Virus record (IMG/VR): IMGVR_UViG_3300006752_000094
Span: 1-34,859 of that record
DNA: 34,859 nt
Reading direction: 5' to 3' (one strand)
Origin: a virus
Shown here: positions 1 to 10,800 of the stretch, one piece after another
Position numbering within the stretch: position 1 is the stretch's first letter
Layout of the letters: each line of letters opens with the position of its first letter
Notes under the pieces: generated by a model
What the model was told of the DNA's origin: nothing
Database searches by the model: none
Seen by the model: the letters and a program-made list of their open reading frames with translations, nothing else
Program-made: the position numbers and the translations under genes

Positions 1-621
1 ATTAAAATCGAAAGTGAAAGAGCTTCCAGAGATCTTGCTGAAATTTATGGCGAGCCTTTGTGGTGTGCTTCTACTGGCGTGCGTAATACTCACCTCCGCG
101 CTATTGCTCCCACTGTTAGTAATTCAAAGCTTAGTGGGAACATCTCACCTGGAATAGAGCCTTGGGCTGCTAATGTATTCACAGAGCAATCAGCTAAAGG
201 AACTTTTATACGTAAAAATCCTACGTTACTAAAACTATTAAGAAAACTTAAAATTAATACAAATGAAACTTGGGATAAGATACTCGCAGATGGTGGTAGC
301 GTTCAAGGTTTATCTGAGCTTGATGGGGTTGTTATTGGCCCACACGAAATCCCTGCGAAAGAAGTATTTAAGACGTTTAAGGAGATTAATCAATTAGAAT
401 TAGTTAATCAAGCCGGTATACGACAGCAATACATAGATCAGTCGGTTAGTTTAAATCTCGCGTTCCCTAGCGTAGCAACACCTAAATGGATTAATCAGGT
501 GCATATGCAGGCTTGGAAAAATGGTATTAAAACTTTATATTATACGAGAACAGAAAGTGTTCTACGTGGAGATATTGCACAGCAAGCGATGAGTGAAGAT
601 TGTCTTGCGTGTGATGGTTAG
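1..621 (+). CDS. nrdA: Class I ribonucleoside-diphosphate reductase large subunit, C-terminal part (5' truncated by window)
   Basis: Reduces ribonucleoside diphosphates to deoxyribonucleotides in the cytoplasm, supplying dNTPs for phage replication. The frame is open from base 1, so the gene starts upstream of the window; about 206 C-terminal residues are visible. Recognisable landmarks are the substrate-site segment GNISPGIEP (like E. coli NGIEP), the stretch DQSVSLNL, the helix ending QAWKNGIKTLYY, with the radical-transfer Tyr-Tyr dyad at bases 538-543, and a C-terminal Cys pair (codons 601-603 and 610-612) that would pass electrons from thioredoxin or glutaredoxin. The active-site cysteines lie upstream and cannot be checked. 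The terminal pair is spaced CxxC rather than the CxxxxC of E. coli NrdA. The gene is the only plus-strand gene here and is convergent with the late operon. An in-frame TTG at 58 is not a real start, because conserved sequence continues upstream of it. Confidence 0.93.
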   Translation: MKIESERASRDLAEIYGEPLWCASTGVRNTHLRAIAPTVSNSKLSGNISPGIEPWAANVFTEQSAKGTFIRKNPTLLKLLRKLKINTNETWDKILADGGSVQGLSELDGVVIGPHEIPAKEVFKTFKEINQLELVNQAGIRQQYIDQSVSLNLAFPSVATPKWINQVHMQAWKNGIKTLYYTRTESVLRGDIAQQAMSEDCLACDG

Positions 622-640
622 TTGTTTAGTTAGTTAGAAA

Positions 641-671
641 GAGGGTGCTGGAAACGGTGCCCTTTTTTTTT
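641..671 (+). terminator. Intrinsic terminator after nrdA
   Basis: Bases 643-662 fold as an 8-bp stem capped by a GAAA tetraloop (651-654), followed by nine T residues (663-671). Three of the eight pairs are G-U wobbles in the plus-strand RNA. In the minus-strand RNA these become mismatches, so the hairpin should work only for nrdA transcription. The T tract overlaps the stop codon of the convergent peptidase gene (670-672). Confidence 0.75.
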
Positions 672-1023
672 AATATGTCCACATTACGTCTTGAGACTTG
701 TCTTTGTCGTTATCAATATGGATAAAACCACTAGCAACACCTATTCTTTTAAAGCCTACTTTTATAAAAGCTTGAACCATGTTAAATCTATCGCTAGAGC
801 TTTTACAGCTTATATCAGCAGCTAAACCTTTTAAATGAGAAGAGGAATTAACCCCACCAACTTTTTTATTATGTGATTCAGTTCTATAGCCAGAGTTAAC
901 ATGCATTGGTTTACCATATATTTCACGAGCGGCGTCAAGCATGTGTAAAAACTCCTGGTTCATTTCTGCACCACTTCCAGGTAAATCTGGAGAATCAAAT
1001 TCACTTAACTTAAAATATTTCAT
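670..1023 (-). CDS. M15-family peptidase (VanY / D-Ala-D-Ala carboxypeptidase-like), putative endolysin
   Basis: A compact 117-residue single-domain Zn peptidase of the M15A (peptidase_M15_3) type. It probably cuts a peptide bond in peptidoglycan stem peptides during lysis. The motif SGYRTESHN (44-52) is followed by SSHLKGLAAD, which supplies predicted Zn ligands His63 and Asp70, and by FIHID, which supplies His102 with Asp104 nearby. That is the usual SxHxxGxAxD plus HxD layout. No signal peptide is seen, so release would need a holin. The putative holin gene lies immediately upstream and its stop codon overlaps this ATG by one base (TAATG), implying coupled translation. This is the last gene of the minus-strand operon. 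Some phages carry M15 domains in virions rather than as lysins, but the position next to a small membrane protein favours lysis. Confidence 0.82.
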   Translation of the reverse strand: MKYFKLSEFDSPDLPGSGAEMNQEFLHMLDAAREIYGKPMHVNSGYRTESHNKKVGGVNSSSHLKGLAADISCKSSSDRFNMVQAFIKVGFKRIGVASGFIHIDNDKDKSQDVMWTY

Positions 1024-1175
1024 TAGTCTTTATTTACTTTTGACCATTTTGATATAGTATAACCTATAGTCACAACTAACAGTATTATCTTCAACCAATC
1101 TTCTATTTGAGTAAATGTTGTTACGCCTAATGTACTACCGTTTATGGCGTATAACTTAATTTCTTGTAAGCTCAT
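1023..1175 (-). CDS. Small single-pass membrane protein, putative holin
   Basis: About 50 residues from the ATG at 1175. A polar N-terminal half is followed by one hydrophobic segment (roughly WLKIILLVVTIGYTI) and a short basic tail ending KVNKD. One membrane span, small size and overlap with a peptidoglycan peptidase gene suggest a holin or other lysis accessory protein; no family was recognised. An upstream ATG at 1232 would add 19 residues but would overlap the preceding gene by 53 bases. I prefer 1175 because it lies just after that gene's stop (1180-1182). The stop overlaps the peptidase ATG as TAATG. It could equally be another small inner-membrane protein. Confidence 0.6.
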   Translation of the reverse strand: MSLQEIKLYAINGSTLGVTTFTQIEDWLKIILLVVTIGYTISKWSKVNKD

Positions 1176-1179
1176 ATGC

Positions 1180-1527
1180 TTATTCCCCGCAAGGACCTCC
1201 TGTTTTAACGTTAATCCAATTTTCTTTTTCAAACCAATCTTTTAATGTAGCGCCTGGCTTTCTAGCTCCTTTTACATTTGATTTACTTGATCTTTTTTGT
1301 TTACCTTTAGATGCAGCAGACTCTTTAGCCGCAACTACTTTTTTCTTTTCAGAAGCGCTCATGGATCTTACTTTAGAAGCTGGCAAACAAACCTTTCTAG
1401 TTCCACCTCCTTTTGCTTTTTTAAAAGCTGAAGAAGACTTTTTGCAACTACCTTTTTCTCCGGGTTTTGTTCCAGGCACTCTTTCATATCCGCTCCAACA
1501 AGGAAATGGTGATTGTTTATAGGCCAT
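1180..1527 (-). CDS. Small basic Lys/Cys-containing phage protein, unknown function
   Basis: A 115-residue, strongly basic protein with a Lys/Ser-rich centre and a conserved-looking C-terminus (TLKDWFEKENW then a tail ending GGPCGE). Cysteines are at about residues 10, 28, 47 and near the end. I recall similar short proteins with RKVCLPASK and DWFEKENW-type segments from marine phages and large algal viruses (possibly the DUF5872 group). That recollection is unverified and no function is known to me. It starts by a 1-nt TAATG overlap with the preceding gene, which encodes another small basic protein, so the two are translated as a pair. High positive charge would suit nucleic-acid or DNA-condensate binding in the virion, but this is inference only. 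Confidence 0.7.
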   Translation of the reverse strand: MAYKQSPFPCWSGYERVPGTKPGEKGSCKKSSSAFKKAKGGGTRKVCLPASKVRSMSASEKKKVVAAKESAASKGKQKRSSKSNVKGARKPGATLKDWFEKENWINVKTGGPCGE

Positions 1528-1850
1528 TATTTTTTCTTTTTACTTTTGTTACCCCAATTAGCAGCGCCTACCTTTCTACATCTAGTCAATGCACCACTAG
1601 CATAAGCAGAAGGCCAAACATCATATCTAGCTCTAACCTTGTGATAGCACTGGTCTTTTTCTCCTTTCTTTTTAGATGGAGATCCTATGTGATAGCCATT
1701 GTTGCCTTTAACGCCTAACCCTTGAGGGCCTATTTTTTTGGCTATACTAACTGGTCCGCCAGATCCATCAGCATTCATTGTAACTTCTTGATTAACAGGA
1801 AATTTGTAGCTTCTAGCGTCGTTTACTCTTTTAGTTATTGGTAGTTTCAT
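1527..1850 (-). CDS. Small basic phage protein with Lys-rich C-terminus, unknown function
   Basis: 107 residues. There is a mixed N-terminal half with a Gly-rich section, then a segment containing CYHKVRARYDVWPSAYASG and a basic tail ending NKSKKKK. The YxVWPSAYASG pattern recurs, as I remember it, in small uncharacterised proteins of marine phages and nucleocytoplasmic large DNA viruses. Two cysteines bracket that segment (in CYHK and TRCRK). The gene begins by a TAATG overlap with the end of the giant protein gene and ends in a TAATG overlap with the next small basic gene. It is therefore tightly coupled to both. The function is unknown. Confidence 0.72.
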   Translation of the reverse strand: MKLPITKRVNDARSYKFPVNQEVTMNADGSGGPVSIAKKIGPQGLGVKGNNGYHIGSPSKKKGEKDQCYHKVRARYDVWPSAYASGALTRCRKVGAANWGNKSKKKK

Positions 1851-4800
1851 TATTTTAATTTTAAAGTTTTAAGTTTTCTAGTTCTAGGTCTTAATAGTTT
1901 AGAGCTTGTTTTTGTTTTTTTCTTTTCTTTTAAACCAATATCCCATTTACTCCAACCAGCTATTAAGGCTATTCTTTGCCATTCTTCCATATCTTCAAAT
2001 AGAGCAGCGTCTATATCATCTACTTTTTTAATAACCTGATCTAAAGGCGCGTTTGTTGTGGCAGATATAACTTGAGCTGCAGCTAAATAAGCAGGATTGT
2101 CTAAGCTAAAACCTTTTTGTTTCATCTCTTTTTTATCCCACATAACAGATCTAGCTGCTTGTTGTATTCTACTAACTTTAGCACTTAGCGGCGGTGATAT
2201 TTTTAATAACTCAGTTATTAATACCGTGTCTATTTTTGGTTGTTTTTTCTCAAGTTCTGAATCTAGTTTTATAGCTGTATTTTTAAGCACTGAGGCTATA
2301 GCTCCTATATAACCAGAACCTCTTAAAATAGAGTCTGCCATACCGTTTGCTACTTTAATATATCTTTTTTTCTCTTGATCTTCGTTTTCTTCATCGTCAA
2401 AAGCTAAAGCAAATAAACCTTGTTGTAGCGCATTAAATATTATATTTTGTACAGCTCCGTAGTAAAGTATTTTTGATATATTTTCTTTTTTACTGCCTCT
2501 ACCATCTTTTAGATCCATAAAAGCTTTTTTCATTATACGGTTGTACTGCATCGGTGTGTTAGCAAAAGCTAGTACAACTCTACCTAAAGAACTAGCTTGT
2601 TGCTCAGATATTCTATCAGGTCTAGATGACTGCTGATTTTCTTCAGATATTTCTCTCCAGTCTTGCAAGGCTTTTTTCTCTGCAGCGACTTTGTTCATAC
2701 CTTCTTTAACATACTTTCTAACTCTATTTCTATAATAAGTAGCACCTCCAGTAGCTATAGCTAAACTATCTGCTGCTTGTGTAGGCGTAAAACCAAATTG
2801 TAATAGTTTATTAATAACACCTTTAACACCGCCTTCTTTTGCCATGTTAGCAATATCAGCCTCGTTAACGTTCATTTTAAGACCACTTCTTCTTTCAACT
2901 AGAAAATCTGAGTTCATTAACATTTTCCAGTCTTTCCAATATTGTTTCTGGTTAGCAAACGCTCTTGTAGCAGCGAATATGTTATTGTCTTTAAAGTTTA
3001 AATAATTAACTGCTGATATAGTCTGTAGTACAGCTGATCTAGTATTAAAGAACATTGTTACACCAATACTACCAGTTAACCAGTCCGTAGCTCTACCGGC
3101 AAAAGTGTCAGATCCAAAAGTCCTGTTTCTACCAGTTTCCATACGTTTTAAAGTCTTCTGTAGCGTCTTTCTGTAGTTAGAACCAAAAGAAGCTTCAAGT
3201 TTATTTAAATTTTGCTCTGAAAATATTTCTTCAACGTTTTGTTTCCAAAGTTCTAAATACTTAGCTCTTTTAGTCGTATTTAAAGTTTGAATCATATCAG
3301 TAGTAATAGTTCCTGTGACCCAGTTTTTTCCCGGCTTAGCGTATTGATCGCCTTTTAGTATATTTACTATTTGCTCTGAAAAAGCAGAAAGCTCTGGTGA
3401 TTTTTCAACAAACTCGTTTAGTGTTTTTAAATCAGCTTTGCTAAGACCAGGAACTTCAATACCTTGTTTAGCCCATATGTTGACCCTTACAGCTTGCTCT
3501 TGTGTGAAAGGTTCTCCAGGTAATTTCTTGCGTAAAGTTTTAGGAACTAAACTTAGTTGCTTTTTAAGTGCTGAATAATCGTTCATTAAAGCTACTCTGT
3601 CTCTAGAAATGTTACTCATAGCTTTAGCATAAGGATCTAAAATGTTTTGTTTGTAAAACTGCATTTGAGCTTCACCTTTTTTACCTTTAGCTAAAGTTGT
3701 GTATAGCAAACCTGTAAAATCATTAGCGCTATAAGGAACAAAGAAATTAAATTTACCCTTGCCTTTACCAGCAACTTCACCTTTTACTCTAGCATATTTT
3801 TTATCAGCGCCAATACCAGTTTTAGCCTCTAAGTATTGATTAAACGTTTTACTAAGATCTATATCTTTAGAAGCTCTTATAGCTTGCTGTACTTTAGATT
3901 TAACATCTATTTGACTAAGAACCTGTTTTACTGCTTCAACATTCTTAACAGCATCATCAGCAAAATAAAAATCATTATAACCTTCACCTGCTTTACCCAA
4001 TATCCATTTAGCTTTAGCTTTAGCAGTACCATCGCCTAATCCAGTTATGTTTTTAAGTGGTATGTCTATACCAGACTCTTTCATAAACTTTTGTATTTCA
4101 ACAGCAGACTCAGGTGGTCTAGCGGTTAATATAAATACATCTTCAGTTCCTCTAGCCGCAGCTATTTTTTCAGCCACGCTAAACAATGGACCTTTTTCTC
4201 CTTCTACAACCTTGCTAAACTCTTTAAAATCAAACTTAGCACCTTGGTTTTCTAGCAAATCAGACTGCTTTGCAAACTCAGACGCGTTTATTTTACCAAC
4301 TTTGTTTCTTGTTATACCTGAATAAACTTTTTGTAAAAATCTTTCAGGTAATGCCTCGCCAAAACCTATGTCAGTAGTTTCTATCTCATACAGCTTATCT
4401 CCAAACTCTTCTCTATATCTTTTAGCGCTTTCTTGAACTTGCTCCCACGTTTTTCTAACAACAAAGTCAGGTAGAGATCTTTCTACTCTAGCCTTGTTTC
4501 TTGATATAGCAGTTTCAAGCGGTGTATTTGCTACAACCATGTGGACTTCAAAACCTGCATCTTCAAGCTGTTTTACTTTTTTCATTGTAGCGTTGTATGA
4601 CGCGCCAGTACCGTCGATAACCATACCATCACCGTTTTTAGCATACTTGTCAAACTTAGCTACAGCTGCTTTTCTAGCTGCAGCTCCAAGCTTAGACCTC
4701 ATAGATCTTTGCTCTGCCGTATAATCAGATTCTTTAGCTGGTAATCCAGATTCTTCTTTCATAGCCTCAAGAGCTATATCTTGGTTAACAACTTTAAAGC

Positions 4801-7800
4801 CACGTCTACCTAATTGCAGGCCTTTTCCAATGTTTGTTTTGCCAGCACCAGGACCACCAACCATAAATATGGCTTTATATTTGTTAGCTCCTTGTGAAAA
4901 ACCACCTTCTATGTTTGGTACAGTATAGTTAACTTTACTATTTGATTTAGCTAATGTATCGTCAAAGTCAAATACTCTAATTTTTCTAACAGGAGATTTT
5001 GGATTTTTAGCTACATTTAAAGCTTTATCTAGCATCTCAAGGTTTTCTACACTTTCTGCTACTGACTTTGGTTTTTCAAAAAACTCTTTAGAAGCTCTAC
5101 TAGATGTATTGCTTTTTATAGCTGTTTGAGCATCTTTGTAAGCTTGCTCAAACCCAGCACCTTTTTTAGTTTTTACGTAAGTACCGTTAGCTTGTCTTTC
5201 GTAAAGAGTAAGCTCAGACATGTTTCTGCCATAGTGGCTTAGATTGTAATATCTTTTCCAAGTATTTTCAATACCACCTAACGGTATAGAACTTTGATAT
5301 TTCTCGTTGACTATATTATCCATAGTCTCAGGTATAATACTAGCGTTGTATTTGTCTAGTATTTTTTTAAAATCTGATCTAGATATTTTACCATTTACAT
5401 AATCAACGGCATAAACCTTCATTACATTAGCTGGTGGATTATGCTCGTATCTATACTCTTTAGGATTAAAATTTCCTTTTTGTAAAGCAAAGCTATTTAA
5501 GTTAGCAGCTGCTCTTAAAAAGTTTTCCATAGTAGCTGTTGAGTTTGATAAAAACATACCAACATCATTTTTACCACCTTCTTTTACAGCATCTAAAAAA
5601 TCTAAAAATAAATCTCTATTTTTATTAGCATAGTCTAAAGATTTTTCTAATGTTTTTGCAGATATCTCTCCAGTTTCTTTTATTTCTTTAATAGCTTTAG
5701 TAGTAGCGTCTGCACTCTGCGGAGCTCTATCTACGTTTAATCTTTTACCATCATACTCTAAATATTGAAACTTTCTTGTAGGTCCAGTTCTAACTATTTT
5801 TAAAGACTCTGGGTTTTTTAAGTAAGGCTCAACTAGTACTCCTATAAAATCTTCAGGCGTACCGAATAACCCTTGTCTTTTTCCACCACCTTTACCTGTT
5901 GTTTCCAAAACCCAACCAGCATCAGTTTTAACCCACTTATTTAGCCCGCTACCTGTTTTAGCATTACTAACCATGTGTTTTATAGTAAATGCAGCTAGGT
6001 CTATTAAGTCTTGCTCTGATTTTTTAGCAGCTTTTTCGTAAATAGTTTTATACCTATCAACAGTAGAATACACCTGCTCTGGACTGTCAAAATTTAAAGA
6101 TTTAGAGTCTAGTCCAAGCATAGACTTTAAGTTTTCATTGGCTCTTTGCTCTGATACTTGCTCGTATAGAAACCTTTGTACAGGTTCTGGTTTTACATTT
6201 TTAGAAAGATTTTTAACAGCTTGATTGTACTCACCTGTTATCCACTCTATAGACTTTATTAAATCGTTTTTAGCTTTTAAAGGTTTACCGTTTTTAGCGG
6301 TTAAAAAGTTTTTATCAAAAGAAGTATTAAAAGCTTTTTCAACTTTCATACCAGAAGCAATAGAGTTGTAGAAGTCAAACTCACCTTCTTCATACATTTT
6401 TATGTCTTTTTTGTTCTTTAAAAAACTAGGTTTGAATTTGTTTACTTTTGCCTCTATTTCTTTACTAGCCATACGCTTAGACGTACCAGCCGCAATGTCA
6501 CCTATTATCTGCTCTGTACCTTTTGCTGTCTTAATACCAGATTCTTCAATCTTAGATCTTATAACTTTGTTTGCAACATTATCTACATAAAGCTTTGTTA
6601 AACCTTGTAAGAGTGTCCCAAACTTAGTTCTATTAGCGGCTTTCATGGGTATACTAAGCTCACCAGCTGGTGTAATACCTATATCTTGCTGTAATTTTCT
6701 TAATGTTTCTATAGATGGTTTTCTAAACTCAGGTTTTAATCTCCAAACCTGTGGTTGAGATGTTTTACCTAAACCTCTACCGGAAGGTGATGATATACCA
6801 GGTATTTTAACGTTAACCTTATCATACATTATTTTAAGCAGTTTATTGCTTAAGCCTGTAGCGTAGCCTTTAGCGTCAGGTGAAACGTCTATAATTTTTT
6901 CTTGACCTTCTAAAGTTTTAAGCGTAGCTTCTGGACCAGCAACATTATATTCTGGTACAACTTCCATAAACTTTTTAAACTCTTGAACGTTTCTAAAAAG
7001 TCCTTGCATTCTAGATACTTCAGCAGCACCTTCTTTACCGTAGTTCAACGTAGATTTACCAGTAGCTCTTTCGTAAGGCATATTTAGCAATGCCTCTACT
7101 ACTTTAGGTGAATACTCGTTTGCAGCTGTTTTATATGTCAATGTAGATGCAGTCTCTGGTTTTAACTTAACAGACTCTTCTATCAACTCCCGCTTTATTT
7201 TTACAGGCGTAAAGTCTCTAACATCTACAAGATCTTTTGCTTCAGCTTCTTCTTTAGCTTTTCTTTCTGCTAAAACTTCTGGGGTTGTTTGGTCAACCAA
7301 CTGCTTAGCAAACTCAGTGTCAGTACTTGTAGTTTCTAACTTTCTACTGTACTCTTCTACTATTTTAGGACCAACCCTAAGGCCTAAAGGTTTTTGCATG
7401 TACGTACTAAGCTCTACTTTTTCACTAGTTCTTGGGTTTACAGGCTTATAGTTTCTGATAATACTTTCGAACTGATCTAAAACTTTACCTGCTATTTCAG
7501 GATTACCCTTAATAGCACTAACGGGCACACCTTTTTTAGCGGCCCATCTACTTACAGCTTCTACACCTAGTCTTACATACTGATCTTTAAAATCAGTAAG
7601 TTCTTTAGGTGTCATACTTTCTTTATTGTTTTGGTATTTCTCAGCTAACTTACTAGCGGATGTTTCTAACTCTTTAGAAGCTTTTGCTTTTTCAACTCTT
7701 TCAGGTGTTATTTCAACACCTTCAATATCAAAAAGCTTATTACCGTCTACTTTAACATCTCTAAATTGATCAAACTTCTTTTTAAGAGCTGTCGCACTAC

Positions 7801-10800
7801 CTCTTTTGGCTATATCTTCTATACTGCTTAAAAATTCTAACACATCACCAGCTGTTCTAAGATCTTTTTCTTTAAACCCAAGACCCATTGCATTAGACGT
7901 GCTGTTTATAGCTCTTTTTAAACCAGGTAATACACCTTGCTTTAACAAAGCATTTTTAAACTTAGGCTTAGACAATTGCTCAACAACGTTAAATATATAC
8001 TCTTCAGCTGTTAATTCTTTTTCGTACGTTTTGTTTAAAAACTCTTTAAAAGTTGATCCTGTTGCTTCTTTAAAAAACGGATTTAAGATAGGTTCTACTT
8101 GAGTCTCTATTTTATTTTTAAGAGCTTCTGCAGCTTTAGGGTTAGCATCAAACGCAGCTTTAAAATAAGCGTGACCAAGCTCATGTCCTTGAACGCCAGG
8201 TCGCATTTTGCTTATGTTAACAACTATAGCGTTTACTGCCCCACCGTCTTTGTCAAAACTTACATATTCAGCCTTAGAGTCACTTTTTATAAGTTCATTA
8301 CCCTGTGCATCTTTGCCGTTTTCGGTAACAATTACTTCTAGTTTTTTATTACCAACCATTATACGGCTCTTTTCAACGTTTGTTTTAAACGTGTTTACTT
8401 TTCTTCTTATTCTGTCGATGTTTGCATTAGCTCTTGATATAGCTTTTTTAGCTTGTCTTTTTTCTATAAAAGTAAGGTTGCCTTCGGCTAAAGCTTTTTC
8501 AGCGTTAGCTTTATTCTCTAATTGATCAGACATAACAAGGTTATCATAGCTTCTTTCTGATATAGCTATGTCTCTTGTTAATGCGTCTATAGAGTTTTGC
8601 TTTTGCTTCATCTGCTGATCCGTTAAGTTACCAGCTACCACGTCGTTTTTTAACTTGTCTAACAGCTCGTACTTACTAGACATAGATTTAAAATCAACAC
8701 CTTTTAGCTTACCGGTTCCTATTAAAGCAAAGTTAGCTGCGTTTATAGCAAACCTCCTCATTACTTTAGCATCTTCACCAAAGTGCTCATTCATGTAAAG
8801 ATCAAAATCAACATTACCTTCCGCAGCTTTTATTAGGCCTTCACCAAACAAAGCTGTTTCACTAGCTACAGCACCACCAACGCCGGGTAAAACAAGTTTT
8901 TCAATAGCTGGATTTAAAGCAGCGGCTTTGCCACTAAACCTAAAAGGCATAAGCTTATTAGCTGCGGCACCACCTAAAAAGAAAAATGCACCAGCTCCAG
9001 TTTCGGCTTCACCACCTGTTACAGCTTGAAATTTAGCTTCTTCTAAACCAGTACCAAGCAAATAACCTAAAGCTTTTTGACCAAGATTTTTAGACTTTAG
9101 CAAGGTGTTCATTCTAGCTGTTATACCTGCTAAGCCCGCGGCTTTGTTGGCTAAAGCAAACTTAGGTAGCTCAGCAGCTAAACCAGTTGTTGCTTCAAAA
9201 AGCTCCATAGAAGCGCCTCTTTCGAAGTTTTCTTTTTGTTCTTTTGAAACTTCTATACCAGCGTTATTTAGAGTTTTTTCTAAAACATCTAGTTCTTTTC
9301 TTTTGGAAGTACCAAAGTCTAAAGCTAAGTCTGATTCGTCAAAATAAGCGCTCATCATAGTTTCAGCGCCTCTAACTAATACATCACCAAAATCTTGCTT
9401 AATACTAGCTGGGTCTCTATTAAGAAGCAACGTTGTTTTAAGAGCTTCGGCTTCTAACAAAGAGGTGCTCATATCCTCATCTATAAAGCTTAATTGCTTT
9501 TTAGCTCTATCCCTTTGCTCATCGCTCATGTATTTTAAAGCTTCTCTAGCTTTTTCTCTATTACTTAAGTTTTTGAAAAAATTAAGATCTTTTGTTTTTT
9601 CGTAATCATCAGTGTATTCAGCCGCGACAATATTCCATATATCTTTATATTCTTGCTCTAAATTTTTTATATCAGATATGTTGCCGTAGTATTGCGTTTT
9701 TAATTTTTCTCTTGGTTGCGAAGAATAAAATCTTTCTAAAGCAGTTAGCTTTTTAGATTTATCAATCATAGTGTCTTCTTCTCCAGCGTCTTCTCTAGCC
9801 TGTTTTTCTGTGGCTGTTAATCTTTCGCCTGTAGATATATCAAAAAACGATGTGTAGTCTTCGTTTATTTGTTTTAACAAATCTTCTTGCTGTTTCTGTT
9901 TAGCTTTTATCTTTATGTCTAGAGCTGGGTTTTGCTCAATAGAATTAGCTTTTTGTTCTTCAAGCTCTAGTATTTCGTTAGATATATTTATGGCTGGAAT
10001 CTCTTTTTCAGAAACAATACCTTTAGCCATGTATATATCAGATCCTTCTTTGAAAACTTCAACTACATTTTCATCTTGCTCTCTAGCTTCTTGCCTTTTT
10101 GTAGAAATTATATTACGCTCTTCATTTATCTTTTTATTTATAGCGTTATCTACAAAATTATCTATAGCTAAGACGTCAGGAAGCTCCGTGCCGGGATATT
10201 GCTGTTCAAACCTACTTTTTAAACCCTCTATTATTTCTTCTCTATATTCAGGATTTTTATTAAGTTCAGATACAGTACCTTCTTTTCTACCTTTAGCTTC
10301 TATATCTTCAGCTGTAATATCTTCGCCCCATGGAACATTTGGAAAATTTATTTTAGTTAATAACTTTCCAAAAAACCCTTTGTCTTGTACGTTTTCATAT
10401 AGAGAAGGATTACTAAAAAAGTCATTAGTCATATCCTTAAATAGCTTAGCCTCTTCTGTTGAAGCTGCTTTTTCTTTTCTAGTTTGAAGATCTTTTTGTT
10501 TACGCTCTTTATTTAGTCTAGTTCTAACCTCGTAAGGAACGTTCATTTTAACCTGTGGATCTAAAGTTAAGTATGTATCAAGATCTATTTTTTCTAAATC
10601 CAAAGAACCATTTTCCTGCTCTAAGCCCATATTCTCGGATGCTATCTCCGGTTGCGGTGTTACAGTCGCATCCTCCTCCGCAACACCTTCTGTCTTTCCC
10701 TTTTCTTTAATACCATACTTTAAAATATACTCGTCAAGCTCCATGTTAAGATTTGAAGCAGCTAGTTTTATTTCCTCTAGTGAGTATTCATTTCCTTCGT

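Noticed and set aside
58-60. TTG start for a short nrdA-like gene
   Set aside because: Conserved reductase sequence continues in frame upstream to base 1, so the gene is cut by the window edge.
1195-1201. AGGAGGT as the ribosome-binding site of the putative holin gene
   Set aside because: It is about 20 bases from the ATG at 1175 and encodes the Gly-Gly-Pro end of the upstream gene; no start codon lies at the right distance.
4955-4969. DFDDT as a DxDxD-like catalytic site of a virion RNA polymerase, as in crAss-like giant proteins
   Set aside because: It is followed by LTARP and FADDA in the correct order for a HAD phosphatase, and no other polymerase motif was seen.
2097-10487. Several plus-strand open frames of 60-190 codons opposite the giant gene
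   Set aside because: They are low-complexity antisense shadows rich in Ser, Phe and Leu, lie fully inside a continuous 2986-codon gene, and show no recognisable motif.
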